Shown piece after piece: positions 1 to 10,867 of a stretch of 64,000 nt of DNA. Made by a program: the position numbers and the translations under genes. Source of the DNA: Thamnaconus septentrionalis (lineage: Eukaryota > Chordata > Actinopteri > Tetraodontiformes > Monacanthidae); the NCBI GenBank assembly GCA_009823395.1, contig CM020502.1, positions 18,322,444 to 18,386,443 on the forward strand, read 5' to 3'. Positions within the stretch are counted from its first letter, which is position 1. Each line of letters opens with the position of its first letter. Under the pieces are notes generated by a model. The model ran no database searches and had not been told where the DNA came from. It saw only the letters and a list, made by a program, of their open reading frames with translations.

Positions 1-663
1 CGGCGCCACGCCCTCCAGTACACTGTGGCTGCCACGCAGGTATAAATCAGCCCAGAGCCTCATTCGTCACCTCTTCACCTACGTGCCGCATCGGAGTTTA
101 TTACTTTGCTATTTCCTCGAACCACCTGCCAGCGTTCTTCGCACGCACGGTGAAATATGCATACCGCGATTTGATCCCACGTATCCCCGCGCAGATTAGG
201 GCAGTGTCAGTACAGGATTACCCCGGTAATTCATGTAATGCTGCTTTGCCACAGTTAATTTCCCCCGCGGATGAGCGGCAAGAGCGCAGAGTTACTCTCT
301 GTGTCTTTTGCCGGCAAAATTTCTCATCCGCTCGACGCGTTTTGGTATGCAAACCGTGCTGTCGCCGGGGTATTTATTTATTTATTCATTTATTTATTTT
401 GTCCCGACTTAACGGTCTGCTGTGCATTTATCACGGGCCACGCAGTTCTGGTGATTGGGGTGAGGAGCCGTCTTCCCGCCGAGGGGGGGCGAGCCGCGGA
501 ATGCAAATGGCTTATTTGCAATCATGGGCCGATCATCACGCCGTTAGAGCCCCGATCATCACTGTCGCGGCGCTTTGGTCTTGCAGCGCTGATGGTCCGG
601 CGAGGACACAGCTAAAGAACGAAGGCCGTAACTCTGAGCTTGGACTTTTAAACGGAGGCAGCA
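1..663. other. GC-rich unique sequence, no gene seen
   Basis: No coding exon could be recognised here, although open frames occur by chance in this GC-rich stretch. An (ATTT)-type run lies near 371-400. The part from about 480 to 565 carries paired octamer motifs and is listed separately. A TATAAAT string near 41-47 has no supporting initiator or downstream exon and is not called a promoter. Confidence 0.6.
480..565. promoter_or_regulatory. Candidate POU-bound element with inverted octamers
   Basis: A perfect octamer ATGCAAAT at 501-508 faces the near-octamer ATTTGCAA at 514-521 across five bases. A direct repeat CGATCATCAC follows at 530-539 and 553-562. Octamers are recognised by POU-domain factors, so paired octamers in unique sequence suggest an enhancer. 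This is a motif-level inference; conservation in other fish has not been tested. Confidence 0.35.
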
Positions 664-1294
664 GAAGTATTTACATTCTGTACTGAAGTAGAAGTACAGA
701 TACTTGAGGAAAAATAATACTCTGGTAAAAGTGAAAGTATTGTAGCGTCACACTGTAACATCTCAAGAAGCAGTGGGTTGTCGGCCTGTCACTGCTGGTC
801 TCTCTGGTAAACACTGGCCTGCAGGTCATGTCACTCAAGGTGTGGGCCGGTGGTTGGAGGAGGGACTGGGGTGGGGGGCGGAGCCACAGTTAAAAAGATG
901 TTATGTTTCTGGTTTTGTGTTTGAAGGCTGCTACAAGCCGGTTGTCGATACTCGTGCTACTGTGAGTTTAATAGAACTGCTTGAGAACGGCGAACCAACG
1001 ACTCAGACATTTCAGTGAAGTGTTACAGTATTGAATCATTTCCTTAATTTAAGCAACAACAACTAGAACATAATAAGTCAGTTATATTGAAAATAATGTG
1101 TATCTTTTACGCACAAAAGTAAAAAGCAAGTTTTTCTCAGTTTAAGAAGTAAAATGTACAGATATTTGAAGGAAAATGTAGGGAGTAAAATGTAGTCAGA
1201 AAAATAAATACTCAAGTAAAGTACAGACATCTGAAAAAAAAATCTATTTAACTACAGTAACAAAGTATTTGTACTTAGTTACTTCCCACCTCTG
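664..1294. mobile_element. hAT-like non-autonomous DNA transposon
   Basis: The right end, read on the minus strand, begins CAGAGGTGGGAAGTAAC, the terminal sequence of a very common teleost hAT-like miniature element. Sub-terminal sequence on both sides is built from short 'AAGTA/ACTC' words (AGTAGAAGTACAGATACTTG on the left, ACTCAAGTAAAGTACAGA on the right), as in that family. The left terminus is eroded, no clean 8-bp target duplication is visible, and the central 250 bases are not typical of the family, so the middle may be captured or diverged DNA. It encodes no transposase. Confidence 0.6.
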
Positions 1295-1699
1295 CTTTAA
1301 AAAACAAAACAAAAAACAGGCACTTAGCGGTCGTGAATTCCAGGCCAGGCTGGATGTGGGTGTTTGGAGGATGAACTTGAAATCCTGTGTAATTATCACT
1401 CCCAGTGGAAATTAAGACTGACCTTTCCTCAGCAGAGCTCCCTAATAGAATTCAGGGGAGGAACGACTCGCTCACATATTCGCTCCGAGAACGCTGTGTC
1501 AGCCACTTTGCCGCCGATTTAAGGCCCGACGTGAGGTTGGAAAAGGTCCCTCTGAAGTTTTTTTCCTTTGCCAGGTTGATTTAAAAAAAACAAAAAAAAA
1601 CCCCGAAAAAGTCTCGGATGAAAGTTACGAGAAAAAAAATGGAAACAGAATGTGGAGAGAAATGAGGAGGAGAAGAAATTTACTTGGAAAAAAAACAAG

Positions 1700-1870
1700 T
1701 GAAGGCGCCAATATCTGGCTAACAAGCCACGCTGGCGCCAGCTGAGTCACTATCCGTGCATTTTTATCGTATAGTGTCTCGCCGAGGCACTTTCCAGATA
1801 ATCATTTGACAAGCTGCGGCAGCCCCATTAGCCCTCGGAATTTTTAATTGGCCGGGACATCGCGCGCCCC
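1700..1870. promoter_or_regulatory. Candidate regulatory block with NFI-like and homeodomain motifs
   Basis: The segment TGGCTAACAAGCCA at about 1717-1730 is an inverted TGGC/GCCA pair resembling an NFI site with six-base spacing. It is followed directly by the palindrome CTGGCGCCAG. Homeobox-type AT cores (TTTTTAATTGG near 1840) lie downstream. The mixture of palindromes and AT cores in unique DNA is enhancer-like, but this is only a motif argument. Confidence 0.22.
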
Positions 1871-2118
1871 GGCGAGAGGAACGCTCGGAATTCTTAATAG
1901 AGTGAAGAACGTTCCCCATCCGTGCTGGAGATGTGCAGATCCGTGTAGAGAAAACAACAAAAAACCAACAAACGACAACATTTATACACTTAGGCAGACC
2001 TGGGAGAGGCGCAGAGATTATCCTCGCCCCTGGCGCCCATAATTCTCCGCTGATTACACCCCGGCGAGGTTTAATGGAAACCCCAATAAGGCCCAGCCAG
2101 CGAGCGCTCGCACCAGCG

Positions 2119-2149
<31 letters not shown>
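2119..2149. repeat. (CT)n microsatellite
   Basis: About fifteen CT units, interrupted once by CCC near the left end. It opens spurious frames of alternating Leu-Ser and Arg-Glu. Confidence 0.95.
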
Positions 2150-2664
2150 GGGTCGCGAGCATGCACACGCACAGATGGAAGCCGGCTGTCGGATCGAGAC
2201 AGAAAGAGGACAGAGAGATTAAATTCTGCCGAGAGTTTTTTGTCTGCGAGATTGGTTCTCGGGCGTCGCGCGGCTCCCTTCACGGTCCCTATTAGCGCGG
2301 TGGAGGAAGAGCGCGGACAGAGGCCAGGCCGTGAAGAAGAAAAACTAGGAGGCGTCAACAGAGACAGCGGTCGGAGGGTACTTAACAATGTTATTAATCC
2401 ATTAATCCTTCTTTGACATTTGCCAATGGATCACCCCTGATTGCTTTTTTTTTTATGGCTGTGGGCTACAGCAGGAGGTATGTGTGAAGGAGAGTGAGAG
2501 GAAGAGAGGAAGAGACCGTCTACATCCTCAGTTACTCTCTCCCTTGCTCTTTTGTCGTCACCAGAAAGAAAAGTTGATAGAAAAGAAGAAAAAACTCTAC
2601 TCGAGTTGGAGAAATTTCTTAAAGTGCACAGGGAAGTACGGCAATAGATTGTTTCTAAGTTGTT

Positions 2665-2684
2665 CACACACACACACACACACA
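2665..2684. repeat. (CA)n microsatellite
   Basis: Ten uninterrupted CA units. Confidence 0.95.
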
Positions 2685-2743
2685 TAAAGCTTGCATATAT
2701 ACTGTATGTACACAAGTACAGGGGGGCCGACTAGCCTTTCTTT

Positions 2744-3017
2744 TACCCAATAAAGTGAACAGTGAGCAGAGATGGTTGTGAGTGAAGATCCCAGTAGATC
2801 AGCAGGAGTTGAAACGTTCAGCCCAGCCCATCATGTTCAGAGTCACTGACGCCTTTTGTTCCCCGTTCTGATGATGACTGGAACGAAAGCAAGTCGAAAG
2901 TACGTCGTCCTCACCCGTCCACATGCACGGATGTGTTGGCTTGCTGCCATGTGATTGGCTGATCAGCAGTTGTGGTAACGAGGAAGTTAAGATTTGACCA
3001 GATAAAGTGGCCGATTG
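2744..3017. mobile_element. Tc1-like transposon fragment, copy A
   Basis: The stretch with GAGATGGTTG, CCCAGTAGATCAGCAG, and TGCCATGTGATTGGCTGATC followed by ATAAAGTGGCC matches the transposase N-terminal coding region and one terminus of a common fish Tc1-like element, read in the reverse direction. The related copies at 12.6, 39.4 and 40.0 kb share the same words. About 22 bases at 2744-2769 resemble the terminal sequence again in the same direction, which suggests two fragments joined head to tail. No usable transposase frame remains. Confidence 0.65.
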
Positions 3018-3050
3018 GTGGAAAGTGAATGGTTTGACATGTATTTGAGG

Positions 3051-3081
3051 ATGATGATGATGATGATGACTATGATGATGA
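3051..3081. repeat. (ATG)n microsatellite
   Basis: Six to seven ATG/GATG units followed by an interrupted extension. It sits beside the possible LINE tail that starts at about 3082. Confidence 0.9.
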
Positions 3082-3310
3082 GTTCTTTATTCATCCTTCA
3101 CGGGAAATGTGTTTAAGGATTTAGGCTATTTAGAGGAGTCATCAGACCCATTTCAATTCCCCTTTTCATCATGAGAAAAAAACAGCTCAAAAGCAGCAGA
3201 TTGTATACGTACAAGCACTGAGTACAAGACAAGATTGTTTATTGTCATTATGTGCACATAACAAAATATCCTTTTGAGGTAGTTCTTGGCGTAAAGCACT
3301 CAGAATAACA
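3082..3310. mobile_element. Possible non-LTR retrotransposon 3' tail sequences
   Basis: TTCTTTATTCATCCTTCACGGG followed by AAAT, and later GATTGTTTATTGTCATTATG, resemble the 'TTTATT...' terminal sequences often seen at the ends of fish LINE or SINE copies. The neighbouring trinucleotide repeat also fits a retroposon tail. No reverse transcriptase coding sequence is present and the assignment rests on remembered motifs. Confidence 0.35.
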
Positions 3311-4250
3311 AACACTCAGCATTGTAAAAAAAACCACTCAGACAGAGTGTGTTTGCAGCGACAGAAAATGTCCCAATGTGCAAATGAATCAGAGGAGATG
3401 AGGGCACTCAGTTCAGGACACATGCTTAGCCCTCTGTTTACAGTGTGCAGCAGGAAGTTTAACAAGCTTCCATATGTCTAGAAGGGGACAAAAACCTTTG
3501 TGACATCACAAAAGGTGGATTTCCAGACATGAGTGTTGGTCTGTGGGGTGGAATTGACAAAGCTAATTTTGCTAACAATTAGCCAACCAGCTCGCTAACT
3601 TCTACTCCCTCTTTTCTCTCCATCTGCTTAATGAATCCCCACAAACCTCGGCGTCTCGGCGTCGTGCCAATGTTTTATGTATGTCCCAACCTTAGCTCGT
3701 CTCTACTGCCAGTTCCAGAGAGCTCTCAGAGTAATGTCAGCATGAAATATTTAAAAAAAGAATGTTCTGCCTGTGGTCACACTGTACCTTATCTTGGTTT
3801 GCTGCTTCTCCCCCCCCCCCCCTCCTCCGAGTGCTCTACATGCAAAATATGTCCACATTAGTTCTACGTGTGTTACTTCTCGGAGCCTGGAGTGATTTGT
3901 TTGTCGCAGTCACGCAAGTGTCGGTCGCGCTCGGCTGTGGAATGTAATGACGCTCAGAGGCAAAACATAGCTGTTTTTTTTTTTTTTTTCCCCCAATATT
4001 GTTTCGTCCGTGCTTTTTAATTACGGGAAAGAACCAAACGAGTGTCCGTCCCTGATTTGATGGGAAAGTGGAGGGTTTGTGTTGTGTTGTTGTGCCTGTT
4101 TGTTTTGTTCCTCCAGGTTGTCCTGCTGCCGGTCCGCCGCTCCGGGTGGGTTGAACGTCTGCCGCTGTGAAGTGTTTCAGTCTGGGCTCTTGTTGGTAGA
4201 GTGGAAAAATAATCAGGGCTGTGGGATAGCAGGTGTGTGGGTGAGCGAGT
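3310..4250. other. Unique sequence with homopolymer tracts, no gene seen
   Basis: No exon recognised. The stretch contains a C13 tract at 3810-3822 and a T16 tract at 3974-3989. The rest is unremarkable. Confidence 0.6.
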
Positions 4251-4298
<48 letters not shown>

Positions 4299-4299
4299 A
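4250..4299. repeat. (GT)n microsatellite
   Basis: A GT/TG array of about 50 bases with interruptions GCGA and TTT. It creates spurious Cys-Val frames on the plus strand and His-Thr frames on the minus strand. Confidence 0.95.
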
Positions 4300-4684
4300 T
4301 GTACGCGCACTCGACCGCCGCGGAAAGTAGAAAAATTGAAAGCCCGGCTGTAATCTGGACCCTATCAACTTGCAACCCGTGTCGGCGTATGGGAAGACCG
4401 ACACAGCCACACATGGAGACGCACAAACACACACATGCTTGTGTGTCCGACTTGACTCCGTTTTTCTTGCCCGCCCGTCCTTTTAATCCCTGAACTGTTG
4501 AGTCTCTCACACGCACGGACAATGCCGCTCGTTTGGTTGTGTTATCACCGTCGCCCTCCGACGGCTCAGAGGGCTCGAATTTCAGAAAGATGGATCTTCT
4601 GTGTCTTGCGTGGTTGGTTTCACAAGCTGTGACGTGGGGTGTCGTGAAAGGGGGCCTGGGGTTCCGTCACATATGCCGGAACGC

Positions 4685-5195
4685 CAGGCCCCCAGACTCC
4701 AATATGGTGGCCCATTCGTTTGAATGAAGTTGCTCAGCCAGCGCATACGGCGGAAAAAAAGTGTTTGACAGGTGGACAGAGCGTGAGCTCGTCGCACCAC
4801 GCCGCTGTAACTCTCGCGATACATCAGGGCGCAGCCAATGAGAACGAGCTGAGACACAGCAGCATGTATGACGCCGTGACGTCACGCTGGGAATAAACTC
4901 TTTTCTGGTGAGTTTCTGGCCTTTATCATATTTTTTAAACGACTAAAAGACCGTAACTGAAAAATCTGCAATAGAAAGATTTACTATGAATGGCGTTTCA
5001 GGTCACAGTTGTCCTGTCAGGCATTTTAAAGGTGTTTATTTTAGTATTGTGGTCTAATGAGGAAAAATGCTTTTTGGTCCCATAGGATTTTTTTTTTTTG
5101 CTGCGGTACCTCCGGTGGCCACTGGGAAAAAAAAATTGGTGCCGCCATATTGCAAACCCGGTATCCAGTTCTTATAATACATTCATTAGGAACAC
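4685..5195 (+). mobile_element. CRE/CCAAT-bearing interspersed repeat, copy 1
   Basis: This ~510-base stretch aligns by eye along its whole length with the reverse complement of 42703-43246. Shared blocks include CCCCCAGA(C/G)TCCAA(T/G)ATGG at the left end, GCCAAT(G/C)AGAACGAGCTGAG in the middle, CTGAAAAATCT(G/A)CAATAGAA further on, and GTTCTTATAA at the right end. Two copies in opposite orientation 38 kb apart show that it is a dispersed repeat. It has no long open frame and no obvious terminal inverted repeat, so its class is undetermined. It contains a perfect CRE palindrome TGACGTCA at 4877-4884 and a CCAAT box at 4835-4839. Confidence 0.75.
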
Positions 5196-5486
5196 AGGCG
5201 TTTCTCGAGGCTGGACATCAAACGGACGCAATAAAGGAGACATAATTGTTTCCCCCCCCGCACCCCCCTCCTCATTATTACAAACGAGTTTTCATTCTAT
5301 CTACAATTCAAATTGCCCTCATGGGGGAGCCGCTATGTCCAATCAGCGTTCTCGCCATCATCATCGACATCGTTATCACCATCATCGAAGACATGCATAC
5401 ACCGAAGAGCCAACCGTTACCAGGCTGCTCTTTGTTTGCGTCTTATTTAATTGCAGTCGCCTCAACGTCGGCGCCACTCGGTGTGG

Positions 5487-5518
5487 TTGGGGTTGGGGGG
5501 TGGTGGTGGTGGGGGGGG
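5487..5518. repeat. G/T-rich tract with quadruplex potential
   Basis: Runs of four, six and eight G separated by TT and TGG units on the plus strand. Confidence 0.8.
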
Positions 5519-5560
5519 TTCGATTTGCTTTGATCTGCGGCGAGAGAAGAAGAAAAGCCC

Positions 5561-5593
5561 AAAACAAAACAAAACAAAACAAAACAAAAAAAA
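5561..5593. repeat. (AAAAC)n microsatellite
   Basis: Five AAAAC units followed by an A8 run. Confidence 0.95.
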
Positions 5594-5907
5594 CGGTGGC
5601 ATGCATTATGTAGAGCTTGTTTGGCGCGTAAACGATGTTTAAGAAAGCTAATAATTGCTTTGTCTGTCTCGTATTTCATCACTTATTCATCGGCGATGGG
5701 AGACTTGCAGCACAGCGGGTGTTTGGGGGGTTGAGGGAAGGTAGAGTGTGTGCTTTTGTTTTTGTTTTGTTTTTTGGGGGGGGGAGTAGGTGGGGTGTGT
5801 GGAGGGCTCTGATTTGAGTTTCTTTTGATTTATTAAGCACCTAGATGGGCCTAATTAGAGAACTTTCTGGAAGAGAACAGGAGCAACAGGAACAACAGGA
5901 ATGCAGT

Positions 5908-5973
5908 CCCCCCCACACACACACACACACACTTTTCAACTCCCCCACCACCACCGCCACCGCCACCACCCCA
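5908..5973. repeat. (CA)n plus (CCA/CCG)n compound repeat
   Basis: A C run and about eleven CA units, then a short gap, then a CCA/CCG trinucleotide tract at 5943-5973. Confidence 0.9.
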
Positions 5974-7603
5974 CCAAGCTCATTTGCGTCAATATCAGAC
6001 GGCGGCGGAGCCATCAGACGACAAGCTATTGACGCGGCGAAACAGCACGACACGGAAAAGAAAGGCACGACCAATTATTTCCGATTAGCGTTGACGGTCG
6101 TCTTCAACCTGCTCGGTTGGGTTTTGTTTCGCGAGCGTGCGACTTCCCGAGGCTTTGCCGAGCAGAAGGGAGGCTCTTGTCTTTTTAATCGAGGGGAGAT
6201 CCAGGTGTAACTTCAACGGGGCACGTCGTCGATCGTTTTTCAAACCCGATGAGACCACTGTCAAATCAGAAAGGATTTTTTTTGTCTTCACCCCGACGCG
6301 CTTTGGTTGGTAGGGTTAGCAACAGATCAGCCGTACGGGTTTGCCAAATGATTCCGAATCTGCTCGAAATTGTTGTGCATAAATCACCATGATTGTCGTT
6401 TTTCAGGAGCTCGGACATTTCCAGACGTCACACTGAAGAGCGACGGAAGTGAGATTGCTTCTGCCTAAAGTTGTCATCTTGTCAGTATCTCGAGATGTCG
6501 ACCGGCACGGACTCACCGGGTGACGAGATAAAGGGCCCAAAATAACAGCAATGCTCGGTTTTTCCATTAAAATGTCTCCCTCATTCTGACGTCCAGATTG
6601 TGGCACGAAATGGGAATTTGTTTCCAATGACTAAAGATCAAAAATCATTTTAAAAAATGATTGCGCCAATGAGCAGCAGATTTCTTGCAAGCCTACTGGT
6701 TCAAAACATGTCCTGTTTATCCCTATTTTCAGATTGTTTCAGCATTCAGTGTGTGAATATATGTATTTATTATTTTTATTGTATTTATTTCTATTCAAAT
6801 CAAATTAAATTAATTGTATTATTTAATTTATTATCATTGTTAATTTTCACAACTTCAGCACATTCCACTCTATTGTAACGAGCCCTTCCTTGCTCTGATC
6901 CTGTCCAGTAGGAATCACGTCTATTTTGTGCTTTGCGTCAAAGACTCTGCGTTACTCCTGCGCCGTTCCTGTCACGGATCGAGTTCACACCTGAAGCCAC
7001 GATTTAAGTGGCTGGTACAGTCTTTCGTCTGCTGCGGAGGGAAATCAAGCTGAGGTGACACTCTTCTCAAGCGAACATCCACCTCCGGGCACCGACTGCC
7101 TCTCTTAAAAGCGCGCGCCGCGTCCCGCTCGGCTCGGCGGTTAGTGGCTGCCGACGACTCGGCAAAGCGGTGGAATATGATAAATTATCTGCAGCGTCAA
7201 TGAAAAACGGGCGCGGGGCGTTTGTTGCAAAGACACGAGACGGATGCTCGGGGATACGCATGCATACTGAGCAGCGCGAGGAGCAGGGGAATGTGCGGGG
7301 AAATTCCCAAAGTGAACGAGCACTTCTCTTGAAACCCTTAAAAGTTATGAATTATTCAACTAGCGAAAACTAAAACATTAACCGTTCAAAACAAACGCTT
7401 CATCTTCTTGTTTTTTTGTTCTCCTTCATTCTCTACTTTGACCTATTTTTAGAATTACGTGTCAGATTTTTGTATTTACACCTGCTTATACTTGGGCAAC
7501 TGAAAAAAAAGAAGATTAAAAATTAGAACTAAGGCTGCGGCTTCCCCGAGCAATTTTCACAATTGTGTAGAACATCATTTACATTTTAATGTCGAGGAAA
7601 ATG

Positions 7604-7624
7604 AAAAAAAAAAAAAAAAAAAAA
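7604..7624. repeat. Poly(A) tract
   Basis: Twenty-one consecutive A. No retroposon body is recognisable upstream. Confidence 0.95.
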
Positions 7625-7980
7625 TATCGGCAGCTCATGAGCAGCACGGGTGCACTGATTGGCACACGTAATTATGCCATTAAGGAGGTGCAGTCGCCGC
7701 GTGCTAGGAGAGACGGTCCGAGATCATCCAATCTGGGCGCAGACGCATGAGCGGAAACCTGATTTATGTGTGCGACTGAATTCTGCATGCGACGGAGGCT
7801 GGAATCCCATCTGAGCGTCTCCGGCTTCACACAACCTCTTTCACTCACGTTTGCTGCAGATCTGACAACTCAAGAGTATTAAAAAAAGAAATCAGGACTG
7901 GGAATCACTTCAGTTGCGTTGTGTAAATCCAGCCTTTCTTACTCCGCCGTCACCTGGACAGTGTAGTTTTATGTTTGAAG

Positions 7981-8068
7981 TAGAGATGCACCGCTAGCAG
8001 TATCGGGTATTTGTAGTGATACCGGGATTGAGTACTGTACTCATACTCGTAAAATACGTGCTGAAATC
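7981..8068. mobile_element. hAT-like element fragment ('GATGCACCG...ATCGGGTAT')
   Basis: AGAGATGCACCGCTAGCAG followed by TATCGGGTAT, a second 'gataccgggattgagtact' block and TACTCGTAAAA resembles the end of the common vertebrate hAT-derived repeat that starts CAGGGATGCACCGATAC. Only one end is recognisable; the opposite terminus was not found nearby. Confidence 0.5.
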
Positions 8069-8930
8069 ACGACACTGTTAGAAGTTGTATATGTATGTAT
8101 ATGCAAATTTTTGTTAAATTTGTGTTTGTACTGCAGTGAAACTTGTGACAGTCGCCCTGTTCCAGAAAAACATGCTGAGGAATGTTTTTCTAATAACAGA
8201 ACGTCTATGGAAAAAGAAAACAAACACAGTAATTCTATATTGTATAATATAGATGGTTTTGGTGCATGCTTAGTTTGAAGGGTGAGGCCAGTTCTTAACA
8301 ACAAGAAACTTGCTGCAGATCAGAGCTAATATGTAAAAGCTAAACCTGTGCTGGACGCTACATCAAGAGAGTCGCCTTCTGTTACCAGAACTGTTGCAAT
8401 GCCGTGTTTCCAAGGGGGCAACTATAAGTGATGGACCTGCATCCGACACACAACTCTGCTTGACTGTGAGGTGCTTTAGTTTTACTTTTACTGGCTTTGG
8501 GAGAATAAAATCAAACCAAAAGTCTTACGAGTGGGAGGAAGGTCCGTCACTGACGGGGGTCCCAGGGAAACACGTCACGATAACAGGGTTCTGGGTTCTA
8601 TCCAGCACGTTTATTCCTGTAACATTAGCAGGTCCAGCCCTTTCTCTCAAAATGTGTCCGTTGTTGCGCCTTTTTGTGTCTCTTAAGGAGATATACACCT
8701 AAAAAATGTCAAGAAGTCACGTGGAGGGCAATGTATGAAGCGAGCTCAGGTCTTGTCTTTGAAACTTGCGCCGGCATTTTTTTCATACTGTCAATGGCAG
8801 AAACGCCTTCCTAACCTTCCAGTGCCCTGAGTGGCTGACGTGATAAATTAAACCCCGACCTTGTCCCCTTCTGCGAGCCTCTCCGCTGTAATGAGAGACG
8901 CTCCACTACGCAAATGCCAGTAATTATGAG

Positions 8931-8958
8931 CACGCACACACACGCACACACACACACG
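8931..8958. repeat. (CA)n microsatellite
   Basis: CA units interrupted by CACG. Confidence 0.9.
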
Positions 8959-9589
8959 CTTGCTATCAAACTCATAGCGATAATTATTCACACACCCACC
9001 GACAGAAGAGAAAATCTAAAATAGCATCAAGGATATGCCGTCTATTTTTACCCCGAAGTCGGCTGATCTTACCGAGTCGTTTCGCCCCCCCCCTGTCATC
9101 AGCGGTGATCATTACAGCCTCTTCACAGAGGCTTTTCGGGAAAGGAGGCGGCTGTTAGCGCGTGTAAACACACCGCGAGCGGCGGAGGAATCTATCCGGG
9201 AGACAAATACCGACTGTGTTGACAGAGCTTTTGTTGCCGCCTCTGTCCCGGAAACGGAGCTCGGGCGTGGGTGCCTTTGTTTTTTCCTGACAGCCGGGAT
9301 GGATGAAGAGGATCGCTGCGATCGTATCGGCAGCCCCGAGGTGTCATTAAATTGCGTCTTTGCCTCGTAAATAAACACGCCGGGAGACAGCGAGGGCCGC
9401 GCCGAGACGTGGAAGGAGTGAGTCGACGGCCGAGCAGCCGAAGGCGCTGGATTCTTCTAGTGTTTTGATTTCTTTTTTTTTTTTTACTCTTTATTTCCCG
9501 CTTCCAATTGCTAAGTAAGTACGTCATCGGAATGCGCATGATGAGGTGAGAGCAGGTTGGGGCTGTTTTTCGTTGGATTAGACCATTGC

Positions 9590-9780
9590 TGCGTTAGTTC
9601 CTATTTAGGATTAATTCAGACCAAAAACACAGAATTACATCTCTTAGCATCTTTCAAATTCCTTCTTTTAATCTAGATTAATCTAGATTAATTCATAAAT
9701 GAACTCACATTAGTTAATTTTAGTTAATTTCAAGAGAGAACATAAAAGGAGGGCACCAACAGGCATCACAAGTTTTGTGT
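9590..9780. repeat. AT-rich segment with overlapping TAATCTAGATTA palindromes
   Basis: TAATCTAGATTA occurs at 9669-9680 and again, overlapping, at 9679-9690. A near-duplicate TAGTTAATTT follows at about 9711-9730. The palindromes resemble sequence I associate with a decayed fish transposon, but paired TAATCT cores are also homeodomain-like. I cannot decide between the two. Confidence 0.3.
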
Positions 9781-10259
9781 ATTATTATTTAATATCTTTA
9801 TTTATATATTGTGAGCATACATTGCCTATGCCAAGAACTGGCCTTAAACTATAGCTTCTTCACGGCCTCCCTCTACTGAACCTCTAAGACACCTGTTCGT
9901 GCTGCACAAGCGCTATCTGTCGCTGCAATCTGCAGACACAGTAAACTGACCTTCAGCTCCAGGGAGTCCCCATGCCTGTACTTGGAGCTCAGCAAAAGCC
10001 CGAATAGTTTTTTTTCTTTTGTTTTTTTTCCGTTAGAATGACATCCATATGTCACGTGACCTATTCAGTAAAGCTACCCTGCCCGGACAGCTGATGCTTC
10101 CCGCCGGACTCGCTCCTCCTGCTGCAGCAGAAAATAACACACAGACGACCCCCGAGGGGATTGGCTCACTTTATTCTTCCAAAGGAAATTTCCACAAAAG
10201 GGGGGGAAAAAAAAACTGTATCCGGATGGCGGACGCCGCTCCACGCCAATCCGGGCTCG

Positions 10260-10430
10260 TCTCAGTGATTGCATGATTAATCAGGCCAGGCGAGAGCGGC
10301 CGTAATAATCACGTCCGACCACGGCCATGCTTCACACGGATAATGAAGCATTCATTTGGGCTAATTTGCTGTGGGAATCTGGTAATCTTCCCCTCGAGTT
10401 GAGACGGAAAACGAGCCGTCGTAATCTTCT
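10260..10430. promoter_or_regulatory. Candidate conserved non-coding element
   Basis: Unique, balanced-composition sequence with several homeodomain-like words (TGATTAATCAGG, GATAATGAAGCATTCATTTG, GGGCTAATTTGC). It is free of repeats and of coding signal. The call rests on motif density only. Confidence 0.25.
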
Positions 10431-10867
10431 TATTGTGGGCGTGCGTACGAGGAAGCGGGCGGGCCAATAAAGAGTGGCCGCAGCTCCGTCTCTCTCCAGT
10501 GAGCAGTGAAGCTGCAGCCCGGAGCCGTAAAGTCCGGCTCGTTACGTCATAAAAAAGGGGGCAACATTGTTCCAAAGCAATTTGCTTGTGAATAATGATC
10601 TTAAAACACTTGAACCCCAAGAGTTTAGTGCGTTCCTGAATGTGGCTTATTTTTTATTTCACCGGGGTTCACTGAGGGGTTTACTGATTTTTCATTTGGT
10701 TCAAGGCGCTTTTCAGTCGTATTTGCACTCTTTTACAGCACGCCACTGGCTGTATGATTGAAATCCTCGGTAAAACCGAGCAAACACGCAGAAACATGAG
10801 TCACCTGTGAACGTTCGCTTCACTCAGATACGTCTCTGGAATGTTATTCTCTGGACTGCACTATGAT

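Larger units (their letters stand above)
1295..2743. other. Unique sequence with A-rich and CT tracts, no gene seen
   Basis: No exon is recognised. The stretch contains A-rich tracts at about 1580-1700, a candidate regulatory block at about 1700-1870, a CT microsatellite and a CA microsatellite. The remaining sequence has no feature that I can name. Confidence 0.6.
5196..7980. other. Unique sequence with simple repeats, no gene seen
   Basis: No exon recognised. The interval holds an ATC/CAT-rich patch at 5355-5400, G-rich, AAAAC and CA repeats, an AT-rich block at about 6760-6850, and an A21 tract at 7604-7624. The segment around 7665-7690 (CACGTAATTATGCC) has a homeodomain core and may be regulatory. 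Confidence 0.6.

Noticed and set aside
41..47. TATAAAT string near the left edge as a promoter.
   Set aside because: A single TATA-like word without start-site, downstream exon or conservation evidence is expected by chance.
3836..4522. A 228-codon minus-strand frame containing His-Thr repeats.
   Set aside because: Its repeats are a (GT)n microsatellite read in translation and the rest has no recognisable domain.
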